Assembly: GCA_963169295.1 (NCBI GenBank)
Contig: CAUJDD010000044.1
Span: forward strand, 19,194-83,193
Origin: UBA4416 sp020846025
GTDB taxonomy: Bacteria; Bacteroidota; Bacteroidia; B-17B0; Aurantibacillaceae
Direction: 5' to 3'
Length of the DNA: 64,000 bases
The position numbers and the translations under genes are program-made. The notes beneath the pieces were generated by a model, which saw nothing but the letters and a program-made list of their open reading frames with translations, was not told the DNA's origin and ran no database searches. Each line of letters opens with the position of its first letter. Within the stretch, counting starts at the first letter, position 1. This document shows positions 62,419 to 64,000 of the stretch, piece after piece.

Positions 62419-62552
62419 GCTATAACACCACCTACCAGTAATTGGCGCGGACGTCGTAATAAAAAGTTTTGTATCTTTAAACAACCTTTTGTGGGTATAG
62501 ACAGTTGAGTGTTTCAAAACGCCAACTACTGGTAGCCGGAAAACGTTATAGC
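62419..62552. repeat. attC-like bulged inverted repeat IR1
   Basis: The outer arms GCTATAAC (62419-62426) and GTTATAGC (62545-62552) are perfect. The inner arms CTACCAGTAATTGGCG (62432-62447) and CGCCAACTACTGGTAG (62520-62535) pair except for one A. Unpaired spacers of 5 and 9 nt separate outer and inner arms, and a 72-nt loop begins CGGAC. Total 134 bp. This order (R-spacer-L-loop-L-spacer-R, with AAC/GTT ends) is that of integron attC sites. The oxygenase ATG lies 8 nt after its right end. Confidence 0.65.
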
Positions 62553-62559
62553 CAATGGT

Positions 62560-63198
62560 ATGACGACAGAAACACAACATATTAACAGCGTGACAAAAGA
62601 ACTTTTAGACAACGGTTTTCTTCACCTGACTGACCAGACCGAAGAGCAATTGAACGAGTTAATAAATTCGTTAGGACAGGTTATTTTCACTACTGACGTT
62701 GTTGTAAAACCTGAGAGCAAAGGAATGGTAACTTCTGCTCGTGGACTTGACTATCATACCGACCACCATAAAGCCAAATACATAATTTGGTATTGTTACA
62801 AACAGACCGACTTGGGTGGAGACAGTATTTTGATGGATGCAAAAAACATTTACGAGCAACTTTCAGACGACCATAAACAACAACTTACAGCAATTGAACT
62901 TTTTGAACATAAAATTTTCCCTGACGACAAAGAGAGTTATCCTTTCGTTGCGACAGACGAAAATGGAAAAAGAAAATTTTACTACTCATTTTGGCTTGTA
63001 AAAAATGAAGACAAGCAAAATCTTGCTATGCTTGAATTTCAGCGACTAATTAAACAGACTGAACCAATTAGATTAAACTTAAAAGAGCGGGACATTCTTG
63101 TTGTGGATAATCACAGAATTTTTCACGGCAGGACACCAATTGAAGGAAGCAAAGACCGTTTCCTAAAAAGATTTTGGCTAACAGCAAACAATTCATAA
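62560..63198 (+). CDS. TauD/TfdA-like 2-oxoglutarate Fe(II) dioxygenase
   Basis: A 212-aa oxygenase, short for the family (usually 270-300 aa). The iron triad appears as His66 and Asp68 in DYHTDHH and His189 in DNHRIFHGRTP. Arg204 in FLKRFW is placed to bind 2-oxoglutarate. It begins DNGFLHLTDQTEEQLNELIN, like clavaminate-synthase-type proteins. Cytosolic. The gene starts just after attC-like IR1 and is followed by a GRDP-like gene after 19 nt, so the two form one unit between two inverted repeats. The substrate is unknown; the partner protein's cysteine-rich tail is a conceivable target. Confidence 0.82.
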   Translation: MTTETQHINSVTKELLDNGFLHLTDQTEEQLNELINSLGQVIFTTDVVVKPESKGMVTSARGLDYHTDHHKAKYIIWYCYKQTDLGGDSILMDAKNIYEQLSDDHKQQLTAIELFEHKIFPDDKESYPFVATDENGKRKFYYSFWLVKNEDKQNLAMLEFQRLIKQTEPIRLNLKERDILVVDNHRIFHGRTPIEGSKDRFLKRFWLTANNS

Positions 63199-63217
63199 TT
63201 CAAAAAAATAACGCAAA

Positions 63218-63727
63218 ATGGAACAGACAGTTTTAATTTATCCTGACCCGATTAGCGTAGAAAGAGTTTCTTACCTAATCAATCAAAAGGGCATTGACCC
63301 TGTAATCGCTAACCTTGACCTTGAAATGGTTAAGATGAAACTTCGTGAACCAGAAGAAGGTGAAAACTGGACACACGAACAATGTGACAGTGCAGAAGTA
63401 GAATACAAACGCTATCTGCACCTATGTAAAAAGTTTGGAAAAGGAATTGTTCCAAACAAGATTATGGACAAGTTTTGGCATTATCACATACTCGACACAA
63501 GGGCTTATCACAAAGACTGCGACACAGTGTTCGGACATTACTTACACCACTTTCCTTACTTCGGAATGCGTGGAGAACAAGATGCAATTGACTTAAAAAA
63601 CTCTTTCTTCCAGACAAAGGAAAAATATCTTGAGACATTTGGTGAAGAAATCGCAAGAGACGAACACACCGACTGTTGGCACGACTGTGAAAATCGTTGT
63701 TGGCACGCTTGTTCAGACGACAAATGA
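63218..63727 (+). CDS. GRDP-like (DUF1399-type) protein with a Cys/His/Trp tail
   Basis: A 169-aa protein. Residues about 60-135 match, from memory, the glycine-rich-domain-protein-like family: YLHLCKKFGKGIVPNKIMDK then FWHYHILDTRAYHKDC and FGHYLHHFPYFGMRGEQD, with many conserved histidines and tyrosines. The last 17 residues hold two repeats of CWHxC (Cys153/157 and Cys161/165, period 8) in a charged context, a likely metal site or a modified peptide. No signal peptide. It is co-transcribed with the 2-oxoglutarate oxygenase and stops 12 nt before attC-like IR2. No function is known to me. Confidence 0.7.
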   Translation: MEQTVLIYPDPISVERVSYLINQKGIDPVIANLDLEMVKMKLREPEEGENWTHEQCDSAEVEYKRYLHLCKKFGKGIVPNKIMDKFWHYHILDTRAYHKDCDTVFGHYLHHFPYFGMRGEQDAIDLKNSFFQTKEKYLETFGEEIARDEHTDCWHDCENRCWHACSDDK

Positions 63728-63739
63728 CAAGAACCACTG

Positions 63740-63859
63740 GCTATAACACGGGTTTTGCGTTAGTGGGCGGACAGTGCGAATATGAACATTTGAGCAATTA
63801 ATAAACTTTGGTGCTGGCAGACAGTTTTCGGTTTCAAAAGCCCACCAACGCAAAGCCCG
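63740..63859. repeat. attC-like bulged inverted repeat IR2
   Basis: It starts with the same GCTATAAC (63740-63747) as IR1. The inner arms 63749-63768 and 63840-63859 (20 nt each; GGGTTTTGCGTT... against ...AACGCAAAGCCC) pair at 18 of 20 positions. One mismatch is an A seven bases from the inner end, exactly as in IR1, and the loop again begins with GGAC. The right outer arm is not recognisable (CCGTCAGG instead of GTTATAGC). It lies 12 nt after the GRDP-like stop codon. Confidence 0.6.
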
Positions 63860-64000
63860 AAACCGTCAGGTTGTGAAAAAACTAGCGATTTAAATTATTA
63901 CTGAGAAAATCGGTTTGTAAAAAAATAGTAGGCTTGCATAATTACGTTATAACGATAGCATTTTTTTAAGCTGCCATTTTTGTTTCAAAAAATAAAGTTC
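63860..64000. other. window end without genes
   Basis: No open frame of note. CGTTATAACG, a palindrome at 63945-63954, resembles the outer-arm words of IR1 and IR2 and could be the edge of a further element cut by the window. Confidence 0.35.

Noticed and set aside
62317..62508. 63-aa open frame on the + strand
   Set aside because: It runs into the arms of inverted repeat IR1, so its sequence is dictated by the repeat; there is no hydrophobic or domain pattern.

Overview
The window is a stretch of a low-G+C Bacteroidetes (Bacteroidota) chromosome. Four things point there. The -7 element TAnnTTTG lies in front of many genes and Shine-Dalgarno sequences are almost absent. There are proteins with type IX secretion (T9SS) C-terminal domains, together with SprE/PorW, PorP/SprF and PorE-like proteins. 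The atpBEFHAG cluster lacks atpD and atpC, and its atpB is long. Gliding-type adhesin repeats are present. Genus and family cannot be read from the sequence alone.

Layout. 1-600: a leftward tRNA-Thr/Tyr/Gly operon. 0.6-5.5 kb: a leftward operon of the sprE/porW lipoprotein, a bactofilin, atpZ, an atpI-like gene and a secreted C1 cysteine peptidase. 5.6-8.1 kb: an M23 peptidase and the rpsF-rpsR-rplI operon. 8.1-15.2 kb: a histidine-rich membrane protein with a Crp/Fnr regulator, a VOC protein, a GNAT protein, a T9SS-exported subtilase and a lipoprotein. 15.2-17.5 kb: purB and a glycosyltransferase. 17.5-25.4 kb: a leftward surface-glycan operon (APS kinase, FemAB/BioF2-like GNAT, O-antigen ligase, two SGNH hydrolases, MBOAT O-acyltransferase). 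25.5-28.6 kb: deoC, an aldehyde dehydrogenase and a GNAT gene. 28.7-33.9 kb: ATP synthase atpBEFHAG. 34.2-35.5 kb: two divergent peroxiredoxins. 35.6-44.3 kb: PorE-like OmpA protein, PorP/SprF and a giant type-B-CTD adhesin. 44.4-49.3 kb: TPR histidine kinase, NarL-type regulator and TPR-SpoIIE phosphatase. 49.4-52.1 kb: a SPOR-like protein, pgk and a transaldolase-CBS fusion. 52.2-58.4 kb: fumC and sufB-(T9SS esterase)-sufC-sufD. 58.4-59.4 kb: non-coding and rich in hairpins. 59.4-61.7 kb: a 7TM SpoIIE phosphatase. 61.8-64 kb: small genes, each followed by a long bulged inverted repeat.

Most of the window is ordinary core genome with a strong T9SS/gliding and envelope theme. SprE, PorP and the PorE-like protein would serve export or anchoring of the adhesin, the subtilase and the esterase. 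The glycan operon looks like assembly and O-acetylation of a surface polysaccharide, possibly with PAPS supply for sulfation.

The part least explained by known annotation is the right end. A tiny membrane-protein gene and a two-gene unit (2-oxoglutarate oxygenase plus a GRDP-like protein ending in two CWHxC repeats) each stop within 0-12 nt of an inverted repeat built like an integron attC site: short outer arms with AAC/GTT ends, longer inner arms with one conserved mismatch, and a variable loop. No integrase is in view, so the integron (CALIN-like) reading is a hypothesis. Two hairpins with the same flanks (CACATTT...AAATCTCCCAC) but different stems lie in the non-coding parts of the same region.
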